Shown: positions 1 through 12,765, counted from the first letter of the stretch. The stretch: DNA of 64,000 nt from Sclerodactyla briareus (GCA_026419785.1 JAODTK010005645.1:1-64000), one strand, 5' to 3'. Numbers and translations are program-made. The notes: a model not told the origin generated them from the sequence alone.

Positions 1-59
1 CAACACCAGGCGCGGATTCAGAGGGCGCGCCCACCTAAAAAATAGAGAGGATTTTTTTT

Positions 60-300
60 AAAGAGGGTATTTTGAAAAAAATTGCCGGCTTGAAATTGCC
101 GTGTGTTGGAGCTTGGAACATGGCAGCAGCTTCAAACGCCTTGGAAGGGTCGTTTTCCGGTCCATCTGGGGCGCTCGCAAACCCACAATTTTCTGGTACG
201 ATCCCCGCCAAACCGATGGTGGCGTTCCGCGTAGATGATAATTTGGTGCCCCCCCCCCCCTCCGTCAAATGTCTGTGCCCCCCCCCCCTTCCCTTGTACC
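60..300 (+). repeat. Dispersed repeat R1, copy 1 (poly-C containing)
   Basis: This segment shares ordered landmarks with 590-930 and 12766-12935: a TTTCCGG/CCATCTGG block, a CGCCAA..GATGGTGGCG block and then poly-C. Two C runs (249-260 and 278-288) sit in its right half. The open frames here are on both strands, run through the homopolymers and are not conserved between copies, so I do not call a gene. It is probably a fragment of an interspersed mobile element of unknown class. Confidence 0.5.
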
Positions 301-589
301 CCCAGAATGAAAAGTCTGGTGACGACACTGCCCAAGGCACCTCTTTTGCAACTCATTTTTATTTGAGAGAATGGACTAATGACTGGTGCAGCTTGACCTT
401 GGGCATGCATGGTGAATGGATGTATGTAGTTGAACTTGTCATTCATTACGATACCGATCATAGAGGCATGACATGAATAATTGTGAATTTTTTCATTGTT
501 GTTGTTTGCTTCTAAGCCACGTCCAGACTCCAGAGAGATAAAATTTTCTTAGACAACTTCCCAGAACATCCTGGGTACATGTAGCTTAG

Positions 590-930
590 ACACACAGGAA
601 GTGCCGTTTCCGGCCATTTGGAGGGTTTGAGAAGCCACAGATTTTCTTGTATGCCATTGGGGCCGTTCCGTCTCCGATATTGAGGGGGACATGGCCATTT
701 TTAAAGAATAATAGTGTGTGGGAAAACACAAAGTCAATGGGTCTCGAATATTGGTGGGGACATGCCCCCCCCCTGTTTCCCCCCGGTTTTGACGCCCATG
801 TTGTACGCTGCGCGCCAACCGAGGGAGCGATTCTCTCAGAAGTGGCAAAGGTTACCTGAACCCCTTCTCTGTCAAAATATTTTGCGCCCCTCTTACCGAA
901 ATTCTAGATCCGCCCATAATGGATATTGAG
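590..930 (+). repeat. Dispersed repeat R1, copy 2
   Basis: It starts with AGGAAGTGCCGTTTCCGGCC, nearly the same as the start of copy 3 at 12769. It continues through a CGCGCCAACCGA block and a C-rich tail (768-785), and ends in a segment reading TCTAGATCCGCCCATAATGG that parallels the GGCTCCGCCGCCCATGATTG end of copy 3. With copy 1 it forms a loose direct pair about 0.5 kb apart. No coding capacity is seen. Confidence 0.55.
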
Positions 931-3900
931 TATTGATCAGAAAGCTTCGACGGCACGTGCGTCTGGCTCATTTGCTTAGAGAGGCTACTTTTGCGTCTTA
1001 CAGTTTTTGTCAGCTGTTTCCCATATGATGAGATAACATAGAGTAACTTGAAAACACTGTGTCGCCATCTTTCCGAGTTCATGCAATCCAAACTACCGAA
1101 GGTTACCTTTATAATTACTTTATTCATCCCGAATCGTTGTTAACTGGGTAACTCGTTGATAACTTAACTTGTTATTGCCATTTTAACCACCCACCAGTGG
1201 GCCCACACAGAACCAAACCTCTAACGTCCGGGAGTTTTCTCTTGTTTGAAAGATGTCTGAGATTCCATATGAATAAACTTTGTCTGGCGGGCCCTTAGAT
1301 ACAAAACATTCGTTCCTAGTTGATGACACCTGCTGTTTTAGTAATTCAACTTTCCAAATGCGCTTCACGTATGCCGTACGTGCGCCGTATGCCGTATGTG
1401 CAAAATAGTACTACTGATGTTACAACAGTCAATTGTACTCTCACAAACAGTTTACATCACACCCAACTGCTGTCGGCTGTGACAAATGATCCTATACAAC
1501 TACTCGATCTAGAGGTATCCTATCCTTATTCAATATCTCGAAATCGACATCGACAACTACCTATCCAAAGTTTGTTCTGTAGTTGGGACACAACAAGGAT
1601 CCTGATTATGCATAACAATGAGACTCGGAACTGGTCGAATTTTCGAGTGGGGTGCGAATAAATTCCCTCTATAAATTGTCATATCAAGGGTGAACGTTAC
1701 ACTGTGGGAAAGATTAAATATATCAATCTCATGAATAATTCCAATTTTCCTGAACAGGGGGTGATTATTTTCCTCGAATAGAAGAATCTCTCGGACTGTC
1801 TAATTACCAACCAATGTCCGTCCGGATTGCCTTAAATAGTCAGTGTGCTCATCACCAGGATATTTATACTATATATTTTCGCAAGCTGACATTCCTCATC
1901 CAACACCAACCGAAAGTAATGCTTCAACTTGTCTTCGTCTGCGAAGCGCATTCACCTTTCGCTCGTGGCTTAAGACATCTATCAACGGCACCCTTGCTTC
2001 CGGTGACAGTTAACACCACGTCATGCGACTAGTATTTGTAGTCAAGGCCACGACATCAACCCCGCTCGACTTAGCGGGAACCGCAGGCAACGCCAATAAA
2101 CACTGCGTTCCTGCGCTAGTCCCTAGAACGAACGTTCACCAGAACTCCATCGAGGGCTTTTCATGAGAATGCCGAAATATGCGTGGGCATCGGTTTTTAA
2201 CTGGGCAACTGACCTTAACCATCCCGCCCTCCTCTGCCGTTCGGGAACACAGGGTATCAGTCCGCTTTTTAAATCACAGAGGCAGATATGCATATGTTCT
2301 TCACTTGAAACAGATCGGTAGATAAGAAATACCAACATACACTCATATTGTACTTCTCTCTCAGATTTCGACGTGACGCCGAGCACCATGCGATGCACCG
2401 CTATACTCTAGACAGTATTGAAACTACAAAATGTAGCCTCGACAAGGGGAACACCGCGCACTTTTGGCACTTCTCGGAAAGCATCCCCATCCTATCTTGA
2501 CGAGAGTACCTAACCACGCGACATTGCACAGGATGATTAGCCTGTACATTTGTTAAATGTTAATGTATTATATATCAAGCATTAGCATAGCTGGTTACGA
2601 GTAAACAATACATACCTGGGTTGTTCACCGTTGTTTGTTTTTTTGCCTAAGATGTATCATTTCCATTCCCAACGAACACACCTGTCCTACCCATCATTAA
2701 ACGCGACTTTCCGATCCAAGTAATACTTATCTGCTTATCAGGCGTCGCTATCAGTGACACGGATACAGCGCAAACAAGTGTTATGTGTATTACTTTGCTT
2801 TTCAATGGACTGCTGCAACAACAACACTCACTACTATTCACCTCACCGGGTCCCTATTAATTACCACATGGCTTATGTGGGGCAATCCAGGGGACTTATC
2901 TCGTCCGATATCTCTGGCCGACAAGTTTTAACAAGGCCCTCGATGTGAGACGTCGACCTCCGCAATTGTTCGGGGCTCTATCAAATAACTGACTAAGCTA
3001 TTCCGCGCCTCTCATTATCGCCTAAATTTGGGCAATCCAACTTTCAGCTTCGAAACTGCTGCATATATGAATACCGAATGTACTTTCCGTTGTACATGTC
3101 CTCCTTAGAATACCGTGACCTGGAATATACACGAGAAGTTTTCCTCTGTTTATATCATACACCTCTGTGTAATGCATTGAATAGCCAGAGGAAGCATCTC
3201 TCTGGATGAATAATTCATAGCCGGAGGCTTGCGATTATATAGCTTCTCTAAAAAAGGCCTGCTGATAATGAATTTTCAATATGAAGTTTTAGAGGAGCAA
3301 TGTTTTATTATTTTATTTGATTTGACTACTATTCTCCAAAGTATTGCATCAGCAGATTGCTCAGTTGGTGTGGTGGAGACGACTCAGACCAAGTGGCTAT
3401 CAAAAACAATCATAAACAGACTGAGGTTCTTTAGATATTCTTAATGGTGACGATTTTTTAGCGTTTATTAATTACGGTATGTAAGCAACTTAATATCCAA
3501 GAGCCTCCATTTTCAAAGAACTTCTGTTTTCGTGGAAGCTAAAACCATATGTTGTTTTGAAAAGGCCTGGCATGACAATGATCAAAAATCAAACTTTAAT
3601 AATAGAATTGGGGGGGCAACTGAATACTATTTTCTGTATGAATGAAAGTAAATGACTGTTGTTAGCTCAATAGCGGAATGTCGTGTGGTTACACCGTCAA
3701 TTAAGCAGGCGACCAAACTTATTACTTGATGTTCACGATACCAGGAACATCTATGAATGGAAATGAAAACAGCAGTATTCATTCCGTGGTCTTCCCAAGG
3801 GGTTTGTGTCAGAATGGCCACCGTGCTTTCTTTGCCTTCCAAATGAACACGCACTTTTTATACCCTTGTTCAGATTAGGGCGTTTAGCAAAAGTATGCTC

Positions 3901-6560
3901 TAGATTGCGATGGTCGAGGCTTGTTACCAAGTGATACCGACTGCGATACCGAGTTTTGCCAACTAACCCATTCTGCACAACTGAAAAAATCTTCATAAAA
4001 GTTCACCCAACATAGTTTCGTACAGCCATGCCTCAACAACAACAGAGATATCATATCAGTTGATTGAAGGAGGCATCGACGATCCGCGCTATTTCGGTCG
4101 ACGCAGAGCTTGAAGGTCTCCGATTAAAGGTACCTTAGATCAACAACAGCGAAAGCTTTATTTTGCATCTCAAAACAGATATCTATATGCATACTATTTA
4201 TTTAGCAGAGCGTCACCATCAGTTGACGCCATCGTTCATTTTTCCCTTGATTGGTAAAAATTACATTGTTAAAGTTCTAATATCGCTTCTAGAATAGAAA
4301 CGTTAATTTATTTTTATTAAGACGGACAGGAGACCATATGAACACTGTCTAAGTCACATATTTTCGAATGGACGCATACCTTTCGATCGGCGAAACTGTC
4401 GTCCATCAACTTGACCTGCATCATTGAATGTACTAGCTAATTGTGAAAACTATAACTAATTATTATTTTTTTTCGATTTTCTACAAGTGGCCGCTCGAGA
4501 TTATAATATAGTACGGGTTTGAACCCCCAATTTTGTTGGTTCGACAGAGCATTCATTTAGGTCGGGCTTACTGCAAAACTGTACTGCAGAAGAAAGTATG
4601 GCTTTTGCGGAGCTTCCTTTGAAATCCCAAATCACCTATTTATTGTCAGTGATGACAAGTGTCCAAAAATTTAAAGCTGCTGCCAACCGAACGTAAATTC
4701 AGCGAAACCATCCAATATTAGCTTGCATTCCGGGAAATTTGTTCTAGCATGCCGAGTACGTTTACAAAATTTTAACAGGCCTCACAAAGGGGGGCTCTAA
4801 CCTCAGTTCACATAGAGACGTGCTAGAATTCTTAACTGCGACAATTTGTGTTCCAACTCTATGTATTAGGTGCGAACACGGGAAAGCATTTCTCCTAGGG
4901 ATACTTTTTTTTTTTGTGTTTTTGTTTCCTAGGGAGATTCGCAATCGCTTGTTTCACAACAATATTTTGGACACCGAACTTGATTAATTGACAATTCAGA
5001 CTTAATCAATTAAATGAATGAACGACATATGATCAATACATATGACGAGACAGCGTGCGTGAGAAGTTTAGTGGGTTACGACGTAGTTAGGCACTCTATA
5101 ACGTCGTTGTGAATAACCCAAATAGTTTGTGCCTTCCTCGCCCCCTTAAAATAGTATTATCAGTGGTTAATAGCAATAGCTACGTCTGGCAAGTTTCGAT
5201 TTTACGTCATTATATTTACAATCTGAAGAAGCCAATCACACCACATTGAAGTAGTTTTTTTACGTCCCGTGGGTTGCTAATTTCGGCCATTTTACGAGGA
5301 ACCGTTATAGAACTGATATACTGAAGTTCTATATTTCTCACCAAATATTTGTGTAATATCTGGAATAAAATTTTGATATGACAAATGGGAACGAAACTTT
5401 CATTTCTGTCGAGGAAGTCTGCAATTTATATACGCTATTTGAGTATCCATTCGACAAAACTCGGCAACAGGAACATGTCGATATAGGAAATAAACCTAGT
5501 GAGGTTTGAGAGACGGTCGAGAATGTAACGTTTTCCAAGTTGTTTCCAAGTTCTCAGCCGAGTGGGAACGGTAAGAGAAATCATTTTCGCCGCTAATTGC
5601 TAATGACCACGTTTCTCCGTTATTGAATATTTTTTGAGCATTAGGGCCTAAAAAAGTATGCAATCTGACTAACTTACTTAGCCTTTTCTAACGTTGGGCG
5701 GTACGAATGTGTGATTGATTGCTCGTTCATACAGCTGTGGCATATGCTTAGACACCTCACGCACAGTCCTACAAGACGTCCGTGGTGAAAACATATCTGG
5801 AACCCTACTGTTCGAGGGCTACATTGGGGACCTAGATTACTGTGAAAAGCTCAAAATTGAGTCAAGGTCTTGAACATCTACTAGCGTGGGAGGGAGCATG
5901 TCAGACAAAACCTGTTTCGCCTCCTGATGATTGAGAGAATGAAGAGAACACTCATGGTGATACGCTATTATAGCGAAGAGGCAAAAATATGTATCCCTAA
6001 ATGGCAGCGAATACACCCGAGAGCAGGGGGTAAGAACAACGCCCTCATTGATAAATGTGAATGCGGTCCGATGAATGCATTCACTCAGCCAAGTGGTCAA
6101 ATAGAATATTCCCTTGAACTACGTTGAATTAAACGAGAACCTGCATCCACATCGACCCTTCCACCTGTAAACGCGGTACATAATGAAGGGCACAATATGG
6201 TTCAATACCAATGATTGTTGCCGGTTTGACCGCCGTGATCAATTGAAGCTAAAATTGTTATTGAAAATCCGTGCGGGTTGAACGTCAAATTATTACGTTT
6301 TGGTCTCCTCTCAACACTCTTCCTTCTCTCTTTTAACTTCTTTCCCCTTTAATGTTAGTGCGATGAGTGGTGTCCACACGCCATTTACACCCCTCTGCGG
6401 CTCGGAGACATTATTACTCACGTGCTACCATCCAGTTGCCATGTTAGCTGCCATTTCGTCTTAGTACCGTATGAATTCATAGCTGTCCGCACTAATAGCC
6501 TCCGAAGTAGACCACTTCAAGACGTCGGTTTTTATTAGATACATTAGATTGGGGGAGCAA
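931..6560. other. Featureless AT-rich stretch
   Basis: I see no gene, RNA gene or recognisable mobile element here. The longest open frame is 113 codons (1320-1661, plus strand), with no recognisable domain and no convincing splice sites. A T-rich stretch at about 4905-4925 and an A/T-rich segment near 4470 are the only low-complexity features. It may contain introns or old repeat remnants that cannot be recognised by eye. Confidence 0.4.
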
Positions 6561-6569
6561 ATCGATGAT

Positions 6570-7530
6570 TAAATGACTACAGTGGGGACAAAATTGATGT
6601 AGCTTTTTGCCTCTAATTTGATGTTTTCCGTCCAATGATTTTTTTCTGATACAGGATTTGGGACAACTGTCATATTATATCTCACATGACAACCCTGTCC
6701 GCATCTATACGGTATGCATTCTTTCTTTGCACCATGAGGCCGTTTGCCTGAACGTGCCAGCGTCCGTACATCCCGTGTTGACAAAGGCCTCGTCGAGCAG
6801 TCGAGAAGGTCTCCAGGTCGCAATTTTCGGACACGTACAGGAGGTGGCAAGGTGTATGCTGACCACTTGTCGTGTACCATTGTTCTTCTGACAGGAAAAT
6901 GCATTCGACATGATTAATCATGTACGCCCTTCTAATCCGAAGATTAGAATCCATAATTTGAATGGCTCCTTTGTCTGATGGATAACGAAACAAAACTGAT
7001 ATTTCCATTGTCGTTACTAATGATTGTCATGGTTGTCTGACACTATGATCTTTGCGCCAGATTGCGTGCTTGCGTGGATCGAGAGGATCATTCTAGACTT
7101 TAACCGTGGGAAGCGTAACCTGGTGCCGAAGCCGTGTTGCATCTGTCTTATTCTAAGGAAGATAGATCAGGGGGTTCTTGTCACCGACCAATTCCGTCAC
7201 CAAGAGTAGGCCTTGGGTAACATGCTGTGGATTCTGGTGGGGTCATTACCTTTTGCAACACAGTGGGGGAAGGGTGATCCTTGATAATGTGCTCAATGGC
7301 TCGTCCTTTCCTGTGTCCCCCAGCTGTGGTTCAGTAGATCTTTCTTTCGATCTTGAAAACTCTCGTCAACCACTGGGGATGTACTCCGACTGTGTATTAG
7401 GAAGGATTCTTTCCCGTGACACTGCTTTCATTATCGAAAGTGACATCAAACTCCGAGTGGAGTCGAACTCCTCTCGTTTGCTGCCTATGCTGCTGGCGAG
7501 AACCAGGTGTATATGGACGAGATAGTGTCC
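6570..7530. other. Coding-like block, unidentified
   Basis: This stretch is richer in GC and CpG than its surroundings and is unusually open on both strands. On the plus strand, 6655-6900 reads open straight after a pyrimidine-rich acceptor-like site (TTTTTTTCTGATACAG, ending at 6654), and 7178-7525 is another 115-codon frame. On the minus strand, three frames overlapping 6569-7008 are open for 68 to 111 codons. Openness in several frames at once argues for composition rather than for one specific gene. I recognise no domain. An old transposon coding region or a terminal exon are both possible. No function is assigned. Confidence 0.2.
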
Positions 7531-7919
7531 CTCACCTGAAGTCTTAGTCAGTCGCCCAACTGGTCAGGACTGCTACTTGTTAGACATCTTATTCACATGA
7601 ACTTCAATATCGGTAGCGCGAATTTTGTAGTCGTTTCTGTAGTCGGAAGGTCGAGATTTAATTCTAAAATTGAAAACTCCTTTGTAATCCTCTAGGACCG
7701 TAGTTCGGTTCAGTGTCCCTATTTTTACATCTATAACATAACTGAATTTTATTTTAACATCTGCCCGTGTCTCTTTGAAATGCAGGTGTTTTGTTATCCG
7801 GCAATGTGAATGTTAAGCTAAGTTGAAAACACCCAACTGTTCATAGCATTCGCAGCCACGCCCTGAAACATTCCCCCATATTCTAATATATGACGAATGT
7901 GAGTTGGAGATGATTCAAT

Positions 7920-8249
7920 GGTTTTGATAACAGTACAGACAGTTATCAGGGACACACACGTCGTGGAATGCATAATTCCTCTGAGATCGTCAAGGAATTA
8001 CAACTGCCCAATGCCAATCGTATTTTATTACGGCATATTATCACCATGATCGAGCGCAATAAGCAATTCGAACCTGGCTTCATCTTGATCGGCGTCATAC
8101 GAAAACGCCTGAACGAGGCTGGACCGATTTGGGTTGTCATGGTGATACACATCACCCTAGCAGGCCTAGGTACCGTTCGACGCTTCGATGACATTGCAGT
8201 AGATCGAATAATTTGTACCTATAACCATGCGCGCATTATGGGCCATTAG
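7920..8249 (+). CDS. Open frame with coding-like codon use; faint RhoGAP-like stretch
   Basis: The frame is open from about 7920 to a stop at 8247-8249, with an ATG at 7968 (93 codons from there). Third positions are often C or G, unlike the AT-rich surroundings. Residues 12-28 from the ATG (LQLPNANRILLRHIITM) faintly resemble the RhoGAP segment in which an LPxxN motif precedes a helix of the form LLxxL. The following residues do not continue that fold, and the catalytic arginine region is not visible. An exon could end soon after the helix, but I see no strong donor. It may equally be chance. The assignment is a weak resemblance only. Confidence 0.15.
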   Translation, partial: GFDNSTDSYQGHTRRGMHNSSEIVKELQLPNANRILLRHIITMIERNKQFEPGFILIGVIRKRLNEAGPIWVVMVIHITLAGLGTVRRFDDIAVDRIICTYNHARIMGH

Positions 8250-10070
8250 AAAGCATTAAATGGTTAGGTGGATTGCAAAATTAGCAACCTTGGAATACTC
8301 TAAGGCTGAATGTGCGATACAGTTGAGGGGTGATTGATTCGAATTTATCGGCAGATTCTACACAAGTGTATACAAAAATCCCAGCACATTATTGCACCCC
8401 AGGCTATGGGAAACCATTGAAGACACCTGACCATGATAAGGTTCAAGGATGGTTCAAATCCATCCATGCTTGATATTCTCACGCATCACCACTACTATTG
8501 CGCTCACTTTGGTGAAAGGAGACTGAGAGAATGTTCCCAGTAGATGTTGTTTTTTGCATGATGTTACACATTTTCTGAATCATCAGAGAGTCATGAAAAA
8601 TATTAGAGGAGATATATGAAGTATTCTAACCTACCTTTTCTGTATGATGAACGAGCCAGCTCTTGTCACTTCAGTCGCATTCATCTAGTCTTCATTGTTA
8701 ATAGCATACTACGAGACCAATCGTTATCTACTAAAGCGAGAAACGCTGTCGTTTGCAGCTAGGTAGAGCATTCTCTTCCCGATTAAGGGGAATTCCTCTA
8801 TTGATGTTAGTTTATCAGGAGGAAAAGTCCATACGGATATCCCATTCAACGGATAATATTGATGCCCGATAAAGATAAGCTACCAGTTAGATAACGTCCT
8901 AATACCTCAACTGTTAGTTGATATTGTAAAGTAGCAGAATGAGAAATGACAGAATAGTTTTTTATAGAATATTAATAATCTCTCTTTGTTCAACATTATT
9001 GTGTTCTCCCTGTTCGAAAGAGAAAGGAAAATTCAGATTTGGTGGGCAAAATCGACTATATCCCATGGGCGATTAGTCAGTCTCATTTGTGCACATCAGT
9101 ATCTGAGGACCATTAGAATGTAGATTACAGTCAACGATGTGCTGTGTAATGAGCCATATCAGTAATAGTTCATATTAACAAGGAATGGCATTTGGACACG
9201 TTCTGAACATGATGGCGAAGGATTTAAGACAGGATGAGTCGTTCGGGATTGCTGTGTAATTCCTGCTCAACACGGGTAGAAAAATAATATGAGTAAATTT
9301 GACCCAGAATCCGATTCGGTCTCTTTGGTGTAATTGGAATGGCGAGGTAGTTGAAATGGCTTGGTACGTTCACAGTACTACATGAGTGAAGTATTCATAA
9401 GGTTTCTGAATTCCGGTGTTCTCTACAAAATCTAGATTCGTGGTATATTACTTCAAATGAAAATGACCGTTACCACATAGCATTAAAATTGCTAACATTG
9501 GTACCCATGGTAGCACATTTCAGATTTTATCTCACAATGAATGCTACACCACCCCTCTTCCATGTCTACTGGGATATGTGAATATGAAGTCCCACCAATA
9601 ACAGATTGTAAAAGTGACCTAATTGTTGTATCAAATGCATGATTCCATGTTCTGTCAGAGCAAAAAACGTCGTTTATTCCTAGTACAGAATAGCAACATA
9701 GGGCAATTCATTTGCCACATGAACAAGATTCCCTGAGAGAGACAGACATCCCCTTCGTTTTAGGCAGGAAGGAGAACTTGCAGAAGTTTTTATGTGGTTT
9801 GGATACTGTCCGGTAAAGGTTGTTAAGGGGGAGGGCAACGTACGACTGAGTGGGGTACCGATAAGAATTGAACTAAGGTGATCATTAACCGATCAATTGA
9901 TCTTGCACCTCTTAACGTAACACTTTCTTTTCGAAGGAAGAACTGTTACGGCTCCCTCATAGGTTCACTTGGATTTCCCCTCTAAATGCATGTTTCCTCA
10001 TGGTAGGTGGCTGTCTGCTTAGATTTATCTCCATTTCAGCTGAATTCTGTGCTTGTTTCGCATTGCTATA
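8250..10070. other. No recognisable feature
   Basis: AT-rich sequence with no long open frames, tandem structure or element signature that I can recognise. A short string near 8758-8775 resembles part of a tRNA box A, but no box B follows at the right distance. Confidence 0.4.
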
Positions 10071-10386
10071 GTGCAAGTTGACTGTGTTAACATTGTTGTT
10101 GTCACACGCCAGTCATAGTATAACATTACTCTGTTTACCTAGGCCCGCTTTTCGATACGGTCTGATGGGACCCGGTTGCTTTGTCTCTCAAAATTGGCTA
10201 ATAATTGAGGCAATCAAAATGATTTCTGGAAAAGAATACCATTCAAAGCGGCTGAGGTTCTATGTGGCAAAAAATGAGCAAAATACTGTTCTAATCACTG
10301 AAATCTGTCATTCCTTGGGCAAACTGCCAGCTGAGGTTTTAATATTAATTCAGCAATCTTACTCAACAATCTTAAGTCCCGTTTAA
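10071..10386 (+). CDS. Unidentified open frame, possible exon
   Basis: The frame is open from just after a TAG at 10069-10071 to TAA at 10384-10386, about 104 codons, without a good ATG near its start. The middle and C-terminal parts have mixed charged and hydrophobic residues of ordinary protein-like composition. An acceptor-like CCATTTCAG lies upstream (ends about 10039) but is separated from this frame by the TAG. No domain is recognised and no donor is evident. A chance frame is quite possible. Confidence 0.12.
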
Positions 10387-11143
10387 ATGGAATTTAATGG
10401 AATCTAAAACGGACGATCCTTTAATATTTTACTGACTGTGGAACATCTGCGGAAGGGCAGTGTCTTTGTAACGATTTGTCACTGCTGGTAATTGACTTGA
10501 AATAATACGCGCTGAATAATCGATTGTGATGACCCACCGATATTGTCAATATGTTTGCTCTGAGGGTAGGCCTTTAGAACTACATGTAGTACACAAACGA
10601 CCTTGGCTCTAAGCAAAGTTGCAGTTGGGAGTTCGGTAAGGAAAACTGCAGATAGAATTACAAGAGGCTAATATATAGCTGGAGAATGAAAAACTGAATG
10701 CGTCCGCCCAAACCCGAAATGTTCATAAGGCTTTCCGTTTACGGAGTTTCAATCATTGTGTGTTGTTGTGTGTGTGTAGTACGCGAAGAAGAAGATAAAG
10801 CAGGAATCATGCAATGATAATTGATGTCATACTTTCACAACCATGCAAACAATCTTTGTTCTATATAAAAAATTTACACATTATTTTCACGCCGAAAGCA
10901 TTTAGTCCATGGGGATAATTGCATGTGGCGCCCGTGGAAGGTTGATGGTTTACTTTGGTGAGAGAAAGACAACTTCTGCCAAAGTTTACTCACTAACGAA
11001 ATGAAAAAATGAAATAAAAACATAGCATCCCGCGGTTTGTCCAAGTGTGACGTCTGCGTTCTGGTGCAAATTGGAGTCTCCCCAATTCTCTGACTAATCC
11101 TACCTACTAAAGTCAGGGTTCGGACCGATGCCGCGAATTAGGC
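10387..11143. other. No recognisable feature
   Basis: AT-rich, without gene signals. A short GT-rich patch is present at about 10757-10776. Nothing else stands out before the hairpin that follows. Confidence 0.4.
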
Positions 11144-11238
11144 CAGGGGCCTGTAACCTAAGCCTAGGCCTATCACATACAAATTACGTTATCGTCATGA
11201 TAGGTCTAGCCTAGGCCCAGGGATCGGTACAGGCCCTG
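11144..11238. repeat. Long imperfect inverted repeat (hairpin)
   Basis: The left arm (11144-11175) and right arm (11198-11238) are reverse complements over about 32-41 bases, allowing small gaps. They share CAGGGCCTGTA-type and GCCTAGGC-type blocks and a CTATCA/TGATAG inner end. The loop is about 22 bases. It could be a foldback or MITE-like element, or the end of a larger palindromic element. No flanking target-site duplication is obvious. Confidence 0.65.
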
Positions 11239-11568
11239 TGCATGGCCCACGCTATCTGATTTGTTTTATTGCCCAACTGACATCTGCGGTATCTGGAGTA
11301 TTTACCTTCAAAAAACTGGCATCAGGTCTCCGATTTCATTCTGGAGAATGGATGATACGGAGAGGTCCATTATGATGTAGGAACTGTTTTTGGAGCGGAG
11401 GTAATAGGCAACCAATTTGCCAATTTATTTGAATGTAATTTAATTTAATTAGGCAATATTTCTCTTCAGTGCAGAGGAATAGGGCAGTGATCCCAGATGG
11501 TGTCACCGGCCCATTAGAATATATAATCATAACGTTCGTTATTATGTGTTCACACCACTGGAGAAGAA

Positions 11569-11811
11569 GTGCGACTAGCATTACTAAATTTGAATAGTGA
11601 AAAGGCTCTGGAAATGACAAAACATCGAGGTGATTACTCCAAATTAAAATCGGAGGTATATGCGACTATGGTCACTAAGAAACATTTCCCTCTCGATGGT
11701 ATATTCCCAGATCAGTCGAAAATCGTCAAATCGTTCGTTTTCAAGGGCTGGGGATCGAAGCTCTTCTCAAAATTATGGACCTATCTACCGTCAATGTCGA
11801 AAGTGTTTTAA
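11569..11811 (+). CDS. Unidentified open frame, possible exon
   Basis: About 80 codons are open to a TAA at 11809-11811, without an internal AUG-led start in a strong context. The composition is rich in Lys, Ser, Leu and Phe and lacks low complexity. No domain is recognised. The overlapping minus-strand frame (11336-11620) is also open, which weakens the case. It lies just upstream of a poly-C/poly-A run (11872-11893). Confidence 0.13.
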   Translation: MRLALLNLNSEKALEMTKHRGDYSKLKSEVYATMVTKKHFPLDGIFPDQSKIVKSFVFKGWGSKLFSKLWTYLPSMSKVF

Positions 11812-12094
11812 TGTTATGTATATTGGGTCCTAGGCGGCGCAAGCGCGGAGGGGTGGTGACGGGGACGACGGCCCCCCCCCCCAAAAAAAAAAATTAGAGG
11901 GGGGTTCCTTCCCCCCTAAAAATTTTGACCAAATGAAATTTTAAAATTAACAACCGTTGCCGCATGGTGTGTGATATTCGCAGCTTGTAGAGAAGATCTG
12001 TATCGATGGGAAATATACCTCCGCGTGGGAGAAAGGTAGAAATGCTGAAATGGAAATGTCTGGAATGACTTCATCATAACTATCTTGCAATAAT

Positions 12095-12315
12095 GGCTTT
12101 AGGTGTTACGTACGTGGTCAAATAAAAAAGACACCAAAACAGCATCATGATTTATGTATCAAATTATATATGAATCTAAATTGCCTATTAATTTGCTTAC
12201 AGATAGTTGCGATACAAACAATAAAATATTTTGAACCTTGTTCCCCTTGTTTGTTACAACGCTCATCACCAAGTGGGAAAAAGGTGTTACGTACGTTCAA
12301 AGACCACTTTGAGTG
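12095..12315 (+). repeat. Direct repeat of GGTGTTACGTACGT
   Basis: The 14-mer GGTGTTACGTACGT occurs at about 12101 and again at about 12284. Its inner ACGTACGT is self-complementary. The two copies flank an AT-rich segment of about 170 bases. They may be internal repeats of the SINE-containing element that follows; this is inference. Confidence 0.4.
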
Positions 12316-12397
12316 TCTCTAAACGTAAGTAAAATTTTCACTTAGTGATTGGGTCAATGTTCAGTGTTAAAACATGTTATCTTTCCAGTGTTTGGTT

Positions 12398-12475
12398 CGT
12401 CCCCACTACGGGAGTGAACCTAACGAAACACCTAACAGCCTGCAGTCGATACGCTAACCACGGAGCACAGTTGGA
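12398..12475 (-). mobile_element. tRNA-derived SINE head (tRNA-like)
   Basis: On the minus strand, GTGGTTAGCGTATCGAC (12445-12461) matches a RNA polymerase III box A. GGTTCACTCCC (12410-12420) matches box B, at tRNA-like spacing. The flanks do not pair as a convincing acceptor stem, so this is a degenerate tRNA-derived head rather than a working tRNA gene. The remainder of the SINE, if present, would extend leftwards towards 12.1 kb. Confidence 0.5.
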
Positions 12476-12765
12476 AAGGCCAACTGGGGAGGCCAAGGGG
12501 CTACCGGGTGAGAATATAATTACTCAGTCTCGATCATGGGCACTTGGAAATTCACCGTACGTATGAGGAAGAAATTCGATTTCTTAGATGGGGGGCGGGA
12601 GGTGCGAGGTGTGACATCCCTTTCCACGGGCTCTTCCTCCGGGGAATTTGCTGCCTCCAAACCCATCTGGTGTGCATTATCATTCTTCATACATACATTG
12701 ATGAAAACTACCATTTGCAGACAGTGACCCCAGTTTTATGATGGGTACATAATAAGATCACAACG

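Noticed and set aside
72..476. 134-codon plus-strand frame at the left end
   Set aside because: It reads through two poly-C runs inside repeat R1 and is not conserved in the other R1 copies.
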